DNA of 50,112 bases, taken from contig NZ_VIRW01000020.1 of the NCBI RefSeq assembly GCF_009760905.1, positions 1 to 50,112 of the forward strand, written 5' to 3'. The position numbers and the translations under genes are program-made. Below are positions 30,810 through 39,640 of the stretch, piece by piece. Source of the stretch: Chitinibacter sp. GC72 (GTDB taxonomy: Bacteria; Pseudomonadota; Gammaproteobacteria; Burkholderiales; Chitinibacteraceae). Position 1 is the stretch's first letter. Every line of letters begins with the position of its first letter. The notes under the pieces were generated by a model. The model saw only the letters and a program-made list of their open reading frames with translations. It was not told the origin of the DNA and did not search any database.

Positions 30810-31366
30810 TCACCTGCGCTTTGGCTGGGCTCGCCCTGCAAAATTTGCAGCAATTCAGTGCTGTCATTGGCCATTAACAGCCGTGCCGCATCCCGCTCGC
30901 CGACAAAACCTTCATTCACTGCATGCGCCACCATGGCGCGCAGCGGCACAAAATAATCATTGGTATTCAATAGCCCAATCGGCTTGGCATGCAAGCCAAT
31001 TTGCGCCCACGTCAATATTTCAAATAGCTCATCAAATGTGCCAAAACCACCCGGCATCGCGATAAAACCATCGGTCAGCTCGGCCATCCGCGCTTTACGC
31101 GTGTGCATTGAATCCACCACTTCCAAGCTCGTACACGCGCCATAACCCAATTCGCGCTCAACCATAAACTCCGGAATCACGCCAATCACTTGACCGCCAG
31201 CCTGCAGCGCCGCTTCGGCCACCGCGCCCATCAAACCAACATGACCCCCGCCATACACCAAAGTCATCCCGCGCTCGGCGATTTCTTTGCCCAAGGTTTG
31301 CGCGGCTTCACGATAAATCTCCCGCGCACCCATGCGGGCACCACAAAATACGGTTACGGCTTTCAT
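30794..31366 (-). CDS. LOG family protein (cytokinin riboside 5'-monophosphate phosphoribohydrolase type)
   Basis: 190 aa Rossmann-like protein. The family motif PGGFGTFDELFE and the upstream LVYGGGHVGLMG are complete. LOG proteins split ribose-5-phosphate from nucleoside monophosphates; in bacteria the natural substrate is mostly unknown. N-terminal VFCGARMGAREIY agrees with the TIGR00730 group. It overlaps the next GNAT gene by 16 bp. Confidence 0.92.
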   Translation of the reverse strand: MKAVTVFCGARMGAREIYREAAQTLGKEIAERGMTLVYGGGHVGLMGAVAEAALQAGGQVIGVIPEFMVERELGYGACTSLEVVDSMHTRKARMAELTDGFIAMPGGFGTFDELFEILTWAQIGLHAKPIGLLNTNDYFVPLRAMVAHAVNEGFVGERDAARLLMANDSTELLQILQGEPSQSAGEWWKT

Positions 31367-31406
31367 AGGCTTCCTTATTCAAACAATATCCGCACCAAAG
31401 CGGAGA

Positions 31407-31533
31407 GTGGAAAACGTAGCGAGAAGCGCGAGGGCAAGGCGTAAAAACGACGAAAAACCGGAATGTACTCAAGTACATGAGGATTTTGAGTGTTTTTACA
31501 ACGCAGACATCGTGCTTCGCAGTAGTTTTCCAC
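31407..31533. repeat. Long imperfect dyad repeat in the pheA-LOG gap
   Basis: About 127 bp whose two halves are inverted copies of each other: outer arms GTGGAAAAC (31407-31415) and GTTTTCCAC (31525-31533), middle arms GCGTAAAAAC and GTTTTTACAACGC, centre ATGTACTCAAGTACAT. The intervening bases also match at most positions. It begins 2 bp beyond the pheA stop codon (31536). It could fold into one long hairpin and looks like the dispersed extragenic palindromes seen in many proteobacteria. Confidence 0.7.
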
Positions 31534-31535
31534 CG

Positions 31536-32618
31536 TCAGATGACAGCTTGAGGATAGGAGCCTAAAACCTTCACAAACGCCGCCACTTTTTGCAATTCCG
31601 CCAACGCCGTTTGCATGTTTTCATCGTCGATATAGGCTTCCACATCGGCAAAAAATACATATTCCCACAACCCAGTCCGACTTGGGCGCGACTCGAATTT
31701 AGTCATCGACACACCATTACGCGCCAAAGGCTCGGCCACAGCATGCAGCGCTCCGGCACGGTTAGGCGCAGAAATCACCAAGGAGGTTTTGTCCTTGCCC
31801 GAACGCGCCGACGATTGCGCGCCAAGCACCAGAAAACGCGTGGTGTTATTGGGCTCGTCCTCGATATTTTGCGCGAGCTTATTGAGCACATATTTTTCAG
31901 CTGCCGCGTCACCCGCAATCGCCGCGCAGCTTGGATCAAGGCTAGCCATCCTTGCCGCCTCGGCATTGCTCGACACCGAAATGCGCTCGACATGCGCAGG
32001 CAAGTTCTGATTGAGCCACTCATGGCATTGTGCCAAGGCCTGGGCATGGGCATAAACGCGCCCAATCCCATCGATGCTTTCAGTAGCACGAAGTAAATGA
32101 TGGTGAATCCGCAACACCACTTCGCCGCAAATTTTTAGCGAACTGCCGACCATCAAATCCAAAGTGCGCCCTACCGCGCCTTCGGTCGAGTTTTCAACCG
32201 GCGCCACCGCGTAATCGGCACTACCCGCTTCTACGATGCGAAACACTTCATCAATCGACGCGCACGGCAAAGTATTGGCGGCATGGCCAAAATGCTTGAT
32301 CGCTGCTGCTTGCGTGAACGTGCCCTCTGGCCCGAGATACGCGATGGTCAGCGGTTTTTCCAGCGCCAGACAGGCCGACATGATTTCGCGGAACAAGCGC
32401 GCCACCGCCTCACCCGACAGCGGGCCTTGGTTGATTTCTTTAATCCGCGTCAGCACTTGCGCTTCGCGTTCGGGGCGATACACCACCCCACTACCCTTAA
32501 TCACGCCAATCTGGTGCGCGTGCTGAGCACGCTCATTGATCAGCTGCAAAATTTGCGCATCGAGCGCATCGATGGCTGCACGATGCTGTTGGATTAATTG
32601 CAATTGTTCGTCAGACAT
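31536..32618 (-). CDS. pheA: Bifunctional chorismate mutase / prephenate dehydratase (P-protein)
   Basis: 360 aa with three domains: chorismate mutase (about 1-90, DALDAQILQLINERA), prephenate dehydratase (about 95-275, LGPEGTFTQ, VAPVENSTEGAVG, and TRFLVLG), and an ACT regulatory domain (about 283-360) with the phenylalanine-binding ESRP motif. It channels chorismate to phenylpyruvate and is normally feedback-inhibited by phenylalanine. The stop/start TAATG overlap couples it to the 68-aa membrane protein upstream, in an operon with serC. Confidence 0.97.
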   Translation of the reverse strand: MSDEQLQLIQQHRAAIDALDAQILQLINERAQHAHQIGVIKGSGVVYRPEREAQVLTRIKEINQGPLSGEAVARLFREIMSACLALEKPLTIAYLGPEGTFTQAAAIKHFGHAANTLPCASIDEVFRIVEAGSADYAVAPVENSTEGAVGRTLDLMVGSSLKICGEVVLRIHHHLLRATESIDGIGRVYAHAQALAQCHEWLNQNLPAHVERISVSSNAEAARMASLDPSCAAIAGDAAAEKYVLNKLAQNIEDEPNNTTRFLVLGAQSSARSGKDKTSLVISAPNRAGALHAVAEPLARNGVSMTKFESRPSRTGLWEYVFFADVEAYIDDENMQTALAELQKVAAFVKVLGSYPQAVI

Positions 32619-32824
32619 TAACTCTTACTCGGATCAAATTTAGCTGCATCCAGAATCGACCACAGGTGGATAATCCAACCCATAAAGATCACCCACAACA
32701 CGCCCGCCAGCACAAACATCAGCGCCGCTTTCAGCAAGCGACCTTGTAGCAATTGGCCCAAGCCGGGAATAAAGAAACTGCACAGCGCGGCGATCACATT
32801 GCCGCCAGAACCTTGTCCAGCCAT
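32618..32824 (-). CDS. TM2-like small membrane protein
   Basis: 68 aa with two predicted membrane segments (about 11-26 and 33-56), and IPGLGQLLQGR between, as in TM2-domain proteins. It lies between serC (17-bp gap) and pheA (1-bp overlap), so it is made with both. The function is unknown. Its fixed place between two amino-acid genes is unexplained. Confidence 0.72.
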   Translation of the reverse strand: MAGQGSGGNVIAALCSFFIPGLGQLLQGRLLKAALMFVLAGVLWVIFMGWIIHLWSILDAAKFDPSKS

Positions 32825-32840
32825 GGTCGATTCCTTTTAA

Positions 32841-33926
32841 TTAGCCGTGTTGTTGCGCAAACTCAGCCATATACGCCGCCAACGCTTGGCAGCCTGCCAG
32901 CGGCATCGCGTTATAAATCGACGCGCGCATGCCGCCTACTGAGCGGTGGCCTTTCAGTTGCAATAAATGACGCTCTTCGGCTCCTGCGAGGAATTTGCTA
33001 TCCAGTTGGCTGTCGGCCAAAGTAAATGGAATATTCATCCGCGAGCGATCAGCCAGCGCCGTTGGGCAGTTATAAAAACCGTTCGATGCATCAATGGCTG
33101 CATACAGCACATTGGCTTTCTCGATATTCTTCGCTTCCATCGCCGCCAAACCGCCTTGCGCCAACACATGCTTGTACACCAGACCGGCGACATAAATCCC
33201 GAACGACGGTGGCGTGTTGTACATCGAGCCATTATCAGCAAAAGTTTTGTAGTTCAGCATCGTGGGTGTATCGCTGCGCGCCTTGCCCAGCAAGTCCTCG
33301 CGCACGATACTCACCGCCACACCCGATGGCCCCATGTTTTTCTGCGCGCCAGCATAAATCATACCGAACTGGCTCACGTCGACTGGGCGCGACAAAATAT
33401 TGGACGACATATCGCAAATCAGCGGCACGCCATTCGATTTCGGGATGAAGTTAAATTCAACGCCGCCGATGGTTTCATTGCTGCAATAGTGCAAAAACGC
33501 TGCGTTTGGGCTGCGCGTCCAACTTGATTCGTCCGGCACATAGCTGAAGTTTTTATCTTCACTGCTCGCAGCGATATTGACCTTGGCGTAGCGGCTCACT
33601 TCCTTGATCGCCACTTTCGACCAATGACCGGTATTCACAAAATCCACCGAGCTATCAGCGGCAGCAAAGTTAAATGGCAGCATCGCAAATTGCAGATGTG
33701 CGCCACCTTGTAAAAACAGCACTTTGTAATTGCTAGGAATACCCAGCAAGGTGCGCAGGTCAGCTTCAGCCTCGGCCAAAATCTGACCAAACTCAGGGCC
33801 GCGGTGGCTCATTTCCATCACGCTCATACCCGAGCCATGCCAATCGAGCAATTCAGCCTGCACTTGGCGCAAAACTTCAGGGGGCAACACGGCTGGGCCA
33901 GAGGAAAAATTAAATACTTGAGTCAT
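32841..33926 (-). CDS. serC: Phosphoserine aminotransferase
   Basis: 361 aa class V aminotransferase. N-terminal NFSSGPAVLPPEVL, VNTGHWSKVA and the PLP lysine in YAGAQKNMGPSGV are SerC signatures, and the C-terminal GHRSVGGMRASIYNA is complete. It makes phosphoserine from 3-phosphohydroxypyruvate for serine synthesis, and also acts in pyridoxal phosphate synthesis in many bacteria. It is the first gene of a serC / 68-aa protein / pheA unit; serC-pheA-hisC-type clusters are usual in betaproteobacteria. Confidence 0.97.
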   Translation of the reverse strand: MTQVFNFSSGPAVLPPEVLRQVQAELLDWHGSGMSVMEMSHRGPEFGQILAEAEADLRTLLGIPSNYKVLFLQGGAHLQFAMLPFNFAAADSSVDFVNTGHWSKVAIKEVSRYAKVNIAASSEDKNFSYVPDESSWTRSPNAAFLHYCSNETIGGVEFNFIPKSNGVPLICDMSSNILSRPVDVSQFGMIYAGAQKNMGPSGVAVSIVREDLLGKARSDTPTMLNYKTFADNGSMYNTPPSFGIYVAGLVYKHVLAQGGLAAMEAKNIEKANVLYAAIDASNGFYNCPTALADRSRMNIPFTLADSQLDSKFLAGAEERHLLQLKGHRSVGGMRASIYNAMPLAGCQALAAYMAEFAQQHG

Positions 33927-33993
33927 AAAGCCAATCTCTTGAACAGTGAGTACTTACCAATCAACCGCCAGTATCTAGCGGTGATCAATGCAT

Positions 33994-34431
33994 TTATGCG
34001 AGTAGAAAGTGCGCGCGTGCCATCGCCACGGGTTTGGCCGGATCATCTTGCCAAGCGGTCATCAACACATTGGCAACGCGCTTGCCTTGGCGCACGATGT
34101 CGCAGCGACCATACAGATCAAGCGCACGGGCAGAACGCAGATAATCAATCGAAAAATCGACAATGCGCGGAATGCCAGCCGATTCGCGCGCCCACATCAG
34201 GTGCAACACCGCAGCATTTTCCAGAAAGCCACCGATCACACCGCCATGGATGGCAGGCAACAGGATATTGCCGATGTTTTTTTCAGCGTACGGCAGGTAA
34301 AACAGCGGTTGCTCATCTTGCTCGCGCACCTGAACGCCTAGCAGCTTGGCATAGGGTATTTGCTCCAAAACCTTTTCCAGCATGGCATACGACGATATAC
34401 CCGAGCACAATTCAGAAGTAGATTGTTCCAT
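33994..34431 (-). CDS. PaaI-type hotdog thioesterase, copy 1
   Basis: 145 aa single hotdog domain. The signature stretch GNILLPAIHGGVIGGFLENAA corresponds to the family's HGG catalytic loop; LRSARALDLYGRC follows. Such enzymes hydrolyse acyl- or hydroxyphenyl-CoA thioesters. Its ATG coincides with the end of the other hotdog gene, so the two are read together. Confidence 0.85.
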   Translation of the reverse strand: MEQSTSELCSGISSYAMLEKVLEQIPYAKLLGVQVREQDEQPLFYLPYAEKNIGNILLPAIHGGVIGGFLENAAVLHLMWARESAGIPRIVDFSIDYLRSARALDLYGRCDIVRQGKRVANVLMTAWQDDPAKPVAMARAHFLLA

Positions 34432-34895
34432 TAGGCTTCACTTTTGTCGGTTGGAGACGTGCGGGCAAATGTCGCAACGGAATGCGCAACAGGCTTGGCG
34501 GGATCGTCCTGATACGCCGTCGCACGGGTAAAGGCAATTGAGTCGGTTAAGCGATAGCATTCGGCCGTGCAATACAGCGGCAAATCAGGCTTGGCGGGGC
34601 GGAGGTAATCGATGCGTAAATCGAGTGTGGCTGCAGCTTCAGGCACGTGCAGCAAGGTGTACAGCGCAACGCCCGAGGAGGTATCAATCAGAGAGGTCAC
34701 CACGCCGCCGTGTAGCACGCGGGTTTCGGGGTTGCCGATGAGTTCGGGTTTGAACGGCAATTTAATGGTGACTTTGCCCTTTTCCGCCGCAACCAATTCC
34801 AGCCCTAGCTTTTTGCAATGCGGTAAAGCCATAAACCACGGCCCGACTTGGGCAAAAAAATCGGGATTTGCCACGGGTAACCATAAGCTATTCAT
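34431..34895 (-). CDS. PaaI-type hotdog thioesterase, copy 2
   Basis: 154 aa. The HGG loop appears in TRVLHGGVVTSLIDTSSG, and DLRIDYLRPAKPD matches PaaI-like enzymes. It is a distant paralogue of the next gene downstream; both end in an AxQDDPAKPVA motif (ATAYQDDPAKPVAHS here, TAWQDDPAKPVAMA there). The shared tail implies gene duplication. Two different hotdog chains encoded with overlapping ends might form mixed oligomers, but this is only an idea. Confidence 0.85.
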   Translation of the reverse strand: MNSLWLPVANPDFFAQVGPWFMALPHCKKLGLELVAAEKGKVTIKLPFKPELIGNPETRVLHGGVVTSLIDTSSGVALYTLLHVPEAAATLDLRIDYLRPAKPDLPLYCTAECYRLTDSIAFTRATAYQDDPAKPVAHSVATFARTSPTDKSEA

Positions 34896-34935
34896 CGCAA
34901 ATCCCTCTTTCGTGATCTTATTTACTACTAATTAA

Positions 34936-37683
34936 TTACTCGGCACCATCACCAGTAGGTGCTGCATCTGCGGTTGGAGCTGCGTCATTTTCTGTAACAT
35001 CCACAACCACTTCACCCTCAATGCTCTCTTCGTCATCTTCCGGCTCGCAGACTTTTTCCAGACCAGACAATTGCTCGCCGTCATCCAGATTAATCAAGCG
35101 TACGCCTTGGGCCGAGCGACCCGTTTCGCGAATTTGCGAGACTTTGGTGCGGATCAGTACGCCACCAGTGGTAATCAGCATGACGTCGTCGGTTTCTTCC
35201 ACCAAGCTCGCAGCAACCAATTTCAAGCCAGTCTTGTCGGTCAAGTCCATGGCGATCACACCTTGCGTGCCGCGACCAGACAGACGGAAATCGCCCACTG
35301 GTGTACGTTTGCCATAGCCGCCATTGCTGGCCGTCAGCACCATTTGGGCATCTGAATTAGCCACCAGCAGTGAGATCACCTTCTGATCTTCACCCAGTTT
35401 CATGCCACGCACGCCTTTCGAGTTCCGCCCCATTGGGCGTACTTTACTTTGGCTAAAGCGCACTGATTTACCCGCATCGGAGAACAACATCACCTGATCG
35501 TCGTCGATGCCAACTACGGCATCGCCAGCTTCTTCCGCGCTCTCATCATCGATAACGACATCTTCATCTGCTGCGTCATCTTCGAGCACCACACCACCCG
35601 CACCGCGAGTTAAGGCCACGCCAACCAGATAATTACCTTCGTCCAGATTGATCGCGATAATGCCGCGTTTCATCGGGCGAGAGAAATCAGTGAGCGGGGT
35701 TTTCTTCACCGTACCATCGGCGGTGGCCATAAAGACGTATTTGTCTTCGCTGAAGTCTTTGATCGGCAAGATGGCGTTGATCTTCTCGCCTTCTTCGAGC
35801 GGCAACAGATTAATAATCGGCTTACCACGGCTAGTACGGCCGCCTTGTGGCAACTCGTAGACTTTGAGCCAGTACACGCGGCCACGCGAGCTAAAGCACA
35901 GAATGTAGTCGTGGGTATTGGCAATAAACAGGCTATCGATAAAGTCGTCATCTTTCGTTGCCGCAGCTTGCTTGCCGCGACCGCCACGTTTTTGCGCGCG
36001 ATACTCTTCCACCGGCGTGGTTTTCATATAGCCGCCATGCGTCAGCGTCACGACCATGTCTTGCGGTGTAATCAGATCTTCCAGGCAAATATCTTCGCCA
36101 TGCGCAACGATTTCAGAGCGACGTACGTCGCCGTAATTGGCTTTTACTTCAGTCAACTCATTTTGAATGATTTCAGTCACACGCTCGGCGCGCGCCAGGA
36201 TATCGAGCAAGTCGAGGATTTTATCCATGACTTCTTTGTATTCACCGACGATCTTGTCTTGCTCCAGCCCAGTGAGGCGCTGCAGACGCATCTGCAAGAT
36301 TTCTTGTGCCTGCACATCCGACAAGCGATAGCCGGTACCCGATAGACCAAACTCTTCACCAAGGCCATCAGGGCGCGACGCGTTGATATCGGTGCGTGAC
36401 AGCATGTCTTCAACCAGCGCAGAGCGCCATTCGCGGCTCATCAGCGCGATTTTGGCTTCTGGCGGCGTTGCTGCAGCTTTAATCAGCGCAATCATCTCGT
36501 CGACGTTCGACAAGGCAACTGCCAAGCCTTCCAGTACATGGCCGCGTTCGCGCGCCTTGCGCAATTCGAACACCGTGCGGCGCGTTACGACTTCGCGGCG
36601 ATGTTTTAAGAAGCATTCAAGCACTTGTTTCAGATTCAACAGGCGTGGCTGGCCGTCGACCAAGGCCACCATATTGATACCAAAGCTATCCTGTAATTGC
36701 GTGTGTTTAAACAGGTTGTTGAGCACCACGTCGGTCATTTCGCCGCGTTTGAGCTCAATCACCACGCGCATGCCGGATTTATCCGATTCATCGCGCAGAT
36801 CCGAAATACCTTCCAAGGTTTTCTCACGCACCAGCTCGGCAATACGCTCAAGCAAGCGCGCTTTATTCACTTGGTATGGCAGCTCATCGACGATAATCGC
36901 CTGACGATCGCCATTTTTACCGCAGTCTTCGATGTGCGTGCGCGAGCGCATCACCACGCGGCCACGGCCGGTGCGGTAGCCTTCACGCACACCATGCACA
37001 CCGTAAATAATACCGGCGGTAGGAAAATCGGGAGCAGGGATAATGTCAATCAGTTCATCAATACTCAGTTCCGGATTGGCCAACAGCGCCAGACTGGCGT
37101 CAATAACCTCGGTGATATTGTGCGGAGGGATATTGGTCGCCATACCGACTGCAATACCTGACGAACCATTAATTAATAAGTTTGGAATCCGTGTCGGTAG
37201 AACCGTTGGCTCAAGCTCTTTCTCGTCGTAGTTCGGCGTAAAATCAACAGTTTCCTTGTCGATATCAGCCAACAGCTCGCTCGATACTTTTTCCAAACGA
37301 CACTCGGTATACCGATAAGCCGCTGCGCGGTCACCGTCGATCGAGCCGAAATTGCCTTGACCGTCGATCAACGTGTAACGCAAGGAAAAATCTTGTGCCA
37401 TCCGTACCAAAGCTTCATAAGCCGCCGAGTCACCATGTGGGTGGTATTTACCCAGCACATCACCTATCACGCGCGCGCATTTCACATAAGGGCGATTCCA
37501 GACATTGCTGCTCTCGTGCATCGCAAAGAGGATACGGCGATGTACAGGTTTCAGACCGTCACGGACATCGGGAAGCGCACGGCCCACAATTACGCTCATG
37601 GCATAATCGAGATAGGAGTGGCGCATTTCCTCTTCTAGACTTACGGGGATGGTTTCTTTGGCAAAGCTAAATTGTTCGGACAT
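34936..37683 (-). CDS. gyrA: DNA gyrase subunit A
   Basis: 915 aa. The catalytic tyrosine is in [10 protein letters not shown], and the quinolone-resistance region reads [17 protein letters not shown], with Ser and Glu at the usual resistance sites, which is the sensitive-type pattern. The GyrA box QKRGGRGK starts the C-terminal pinwheel. An acidic insert of about 35 residues ([20 protein letters not shown] and beyond) splits the pinwheel, and the C-terminus is acidic too, making it longer than E. coli GyrA (875 aa). It introduces negative supercoils with GyrB. A strong promoter lies about 120 bp upstream. Confidence 0.98.
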   Translation of the reverse strand: MSEQFSFAKETIPVSLEEEMRHSYLDYAMSVIVGRALPDVRDGLKPVHRRILFAMHESSNVWNRPYVKCARVIGDVLGKYHPHGDSAAYEALVRMAQDFSLRYTLIDGQGNFGSIDGDRAAAYRYTECRLEKVSSELLADIDKETVDFTPNYDEKELEPTVLPTRIPNLLINGSSGIAVGMATNIPPHNITEVIDASLALLANPELSIDELIDIIPAPDFPTAGIIYGVHGVREGYRTGRGRVVMRSRTHIEDCGKNGDRQAIIVDELPYQVNKARLLERIAELVREKTLEGISDLRDESDKSGMRVVIELKRGEMTDVVLNNLFKHTQLQDSFGINMVALVDGQPRLLNLKQVLECFLKHRREVVTRRTVFELRKARERGHVLEGLAVALSNVDEMIALIKAAATPPEAKIALMSREWRSALVEDMLSRTDINASRPDGLGEEFGLSGTGYRLSDVQAQEILQMRLQRLTGLEQDKIVGEYKEVMDKILDLLDILARAERVTEIIQNELTEVKANYGDVRRSEIVAHGEDICLEDLITPQDMVVTLTHGGYMKTTPVEEYRAQKRGGRGKQAAATKDDDFIDSLFIANTHDYILCFSSRGRVYWLKVYELPQGGRTSRGKPIINLLPLEEGEKINAILPIKDFSEDKYVFMATADGTVKKTPLTDFSRPMKRGIIAINLDEGNYLVGVALTRGAGGVVLEDDAADEDVVIDDESAEEAGDAVVGIDDDQVMLFSDAGKSVRFSQSKVRPMGRNSKGVRGMKLGEDQKVISLLVANSDAQMVLTASNGGYGKRTPVGDFRLSGRGTQGVIAMDLTDKTGLKLVAASLVEETDDVMLITTGGVLIRTKVSQIRETGRSAQGVRLINLDDGEQLSGLEKVCEPEDDEESIEGEVVVDVTENDAAPTADAAPTGDGAE

Positions 37684-37802
37684 GCGTTTGGCGTTTTCTT
37701 TAAGTTTGTATCAGACTGTCGAGTCACATTGCCCAAAAGGGCAAGTCTGCGATCGCATACAATCCAACAAGGATGGAAAAATACCACTTAGAGCAGCTCG
37801 CG

Positions 37803-37831
37803 ATTCTAGCACAGCCGCGCTTTTGCACCAA
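37803..37831 (-). promoter_or_regulatory. Probable gyrA promoter
   Basis: On the minus strand TTGGTG (37831-37826) and TAGAAT (37808-37803) are separated by exactly 17 bp, with TG one base before the -10 (TGCTAGAAT, an extended -10). The start would lie near 37796, giving a 5' leader of about 113 nt. Confidence 0.65.
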
Positions 37832-37995
37832 TCCCAGCTCAAAGTGTAAGCAGAATGTGCATTTGTTTACAGAAATAAGGTTGCCCTCCCAAGCACAATG
37901 CACCTAGAATATACGTAAATTAGAAACTGCTTCTGTCATGTATTTGCAGCAATGTAAATGGCAATACTTGATACTACTTACATTGATTATTCAAT

Positions 37996-38024
37996 TTGAA
38001 TATGAAAGCAAGTACTGCTAAATT
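37996..38024 (+). promoter_or_regulatory. Candidate promoter of the RmpM-like gene
   Basis: TTGAAT (37996-38001) and TAAATT (38019-38024) are 17 bp apart, with TGC before the -10. The leader would be about 90 nt. A strong ribosome site GGAG precedes the ATG at 38121. Consensus reading only. Confidence 0.4.
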
Positions 38025-38120
38025 AGGGCGAGCAATCTAAGTATGATGTCGATGTGATATATATGTTTCGGGACGTCACCACTGATTTTATATTTGAAGT
38101 TAATTTAACGGAGAACTCCA

Positions 38121-38816
38121 ATGATCAAGCAATCTATCGCCTCCCTCGTAGTTGTTGCAGCAATGGCCTCATTCAGTGCTCAAGCGGCAACTGTTGCATA
38201 CTGGACTAATGGCACTAATGTATCTGAAGCAAATCCAGAAGGCGTCGTAAAGAATGGTCGCGGCGAATGCTGGCAATCTGGCTCTTGGAGTGCTGATAAG
38301 GCTGTAAAAGGCTGCCCAGGCTATGTTGAACCGGTGGTAGCACCTGTTGTAGCGCCAAAACCTGTAGTGGTTGCGCCAAAACCTGCTGTCGTTAACAAAA
38401 AACAATTCACACTGAAATCGGATGCTTTGTTTGATTTCAATAAAGCAACACTGAAACCTGCAGGCAAAGATGCTTTGGATGCACTGGTTGTAGAGTTGAA
38501 AACACTGAAACCTTCTGAAGGTTCGGCAGTTGTTATCGGTTACACCGACCGGATTGGTTCTGAAGCTTACAATCAAGCCCTATCAGAGCGTCGCGCCAAC
38601 ACAGTTCGCGAATACCTGATTGCTCAAGCACCTGACGCTGCTGCATTGATTACAGCTGAAGGTCGTGGAGAAGCAAATCCAGTGACTGGCGACACTTGCA
38701 ACAACATCAAAGACAGCAAGAAAACTCGTGCGAAACTGGTTGAGTGTCTGGCTCCGGATCGTCGCGTAGAAGTCGAAGTAACTGGCGTTGTTGTTGAAAC
38801 AGTTCCAGCCAAGTAA
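38121..38816 (+). CDS. OmpA-family peptidoglycan-binding outer membrane protein, RmpM-like
   Basis: 231 aa. A signal peptide (1-22, ending AQA) precedes a short segment with [12 protein letters not shown] and [12 protein letters not shown] Pro/Val-rich hinge (about 73-92) joins a C-terminal OmpA-like domain with peptidoglycan-site residues in [20 protein letters not shown] and a two-cysteine loop ending DRRVEVEV. The same layout is seen in Neisseria RmpM (class 4 protein), which tethers the outer membrane and stabilises porins. No N-terminal barrel is present. Expression is likely strong: good ribosome site, strong hairpin terminator. Confidence 0.92.
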   Translation: MIKQSIASLVVVAAMASFSAQAATVAYWTNGTNVSEANPEGVVKNGRGECWQSGSWSADKAVKGCPGYVEPVVAPVVAPKPVVVAPKPAVVNKKQFTLKSDALFDFNKATLKPAGKDALDALVVELKTLKPSEGSAVVIGYTDRIGSEAYNQALSERRANTVREYLIAQAPDAAALITAEGRGEANPVTGDTCNNIKDSKKTRAKLVECLAPDRRVEVEVTGVVVETVPAK

Positions 38817-38835
38817 TTTTTAGCATACCGCTATC

Positions 38836-38860
38836 AAAGCCCCGCTTGCGGGGCTTTTTT
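38836..38860 (+). terminator. Terminator of the RmpM-like gene
   Basis: AAAGCCCCGC (38836-38845) pairs with GCGGGGCTTT (38848-38857), followed by T's, 20 bp after the stop codon. Flanking TAGCAT/ATGCTA (38821-38826 and 38862-38867) could lengthen the stem. Confidence 0.9.
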
Positions 38861-38904
38861 CATGCTAGCCTCCAAGACATTCATGACGATCAGCAATACA
38901 GCCG

Positions 38905-39534
38905 ATGCTTAAACTAAACACCCACAAGATTATTTTCGCTCTTGCCAGCACAGGATTGATGCAGCTTGCTTTTGCCAACAATGCCGCCATCAACGAGCTG
39001 CAGCTTTTCTTGGGCAACACTAAAAGTCTCAGCGCCAATTTCAACCAGTCCGTTCGTCAAAAATCAGGCAAAGTTGAAAACTCCCATGGCCAGTTTTTTC
39101 TGCTGCGCCCTGGCAAGTTCAAATGGACTTATGCCCAACCCTATAACCAAGAAATCATCAGCAATGGCCAGCAAGTCTGGCTTTATGATCTCGATCTTGC
39201 ACAAGTGACCATTAAACCGGCCAGCAAGGCACTCGACGCCAGCCCGGCGGCCATCCTGATTGGCAATAACAACCTGAGCCAGAGCTTTAATCTGCAAACC
39301 TTGCCGAGCAAAAACGGAATTAGCTGGGTCGCTCTCACCCCGAAAAACAAAGACACCAGCTTTGCGCAAATCCGGATAGGGCTACTTAAAGGACAACTGG
39401 ACCGGATGGAGCTGGACGATCAATTTAACCAGACGACAAGTATTCAATTCAGTAAAATGCAGCAAAATCAGTCCATCTCAGCCCAGACTTTCAACTTTAT
39501 CCCACCGCAGGGAGTTGATGTTATCCGTGAATGA
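38905..39534 (+). CDS. lolA: Outer-membrane lipoprotein carrier protein LolA
   Basis: 209 aa. A signal peptide (about 1-24, GLMQLAFA) precedes the LolA fold: LSANFNQSVRQKSGKVENSHGQFFLLRPGKFKWTYAQPYNQEI is the central conserved block (given here as adjoining short pieces: SANFNQ, GQFFLLRPGKFKW, YNQEIISNG). LolA shuttles lipoproteins through the periplasm to the outer membrane receptor LolB. It is followed by rarA, a common proteobacterial pairing. It uses CGN arginine codons only (5 of 5), unlike rarA. Confidence 0.95.
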   Translation: MLKLNTHKIIFALASTGLMQLAFANNAAINELQLFLGNTKSLSANFNQSVRQKSGKVENSHGQFFLLRPGKFKWTYAQPYNQEIISNGQQVWLYDLDLAQVTIKPASKALDASPAAILIGNNNLSQSFNLQTLPSKNGISWVALTPKNKDTSFAQIRIGLLKGQLDRMELDDQFNQTTSIQFSKMQQNQSISAQTFNFIPPQGVDVIRE

Positions 39535-39640
39535 TATTTCCCCCGAACCTAATCGGTCTTCGCAACAAAAAACGCACTTATTTATCTACAAGACTTCATG
39601 CAATTTCTTGCTCTTTCCGGCTGTTCCATTAGGGTGAAAT

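Larger units (their letters stand above)
37684..38120. other. AT-rich divergent intergenic region between gyrA and the RmpM-like gene
   Basis: 437 bp without a convincing gene. It holds the gyrA promoter (37803-37831) and a likely promoter for the outer-membrane protein (37996-38024). The right half (about 37880-38110) is markedly A/T-rich compared with its surroundings. No repeat or RNA gene was recognised. Confidence 0.6.

Noticed and set aside
38333-38400. Short direct repeats in the RmpM-like gene (GTAGCGCCAAAACCTGT-type)
   Set aside because: They encode the Val/Ala/Pro/Lys hinge typical of OmpA-like proteins and are explained by the coding sequence.
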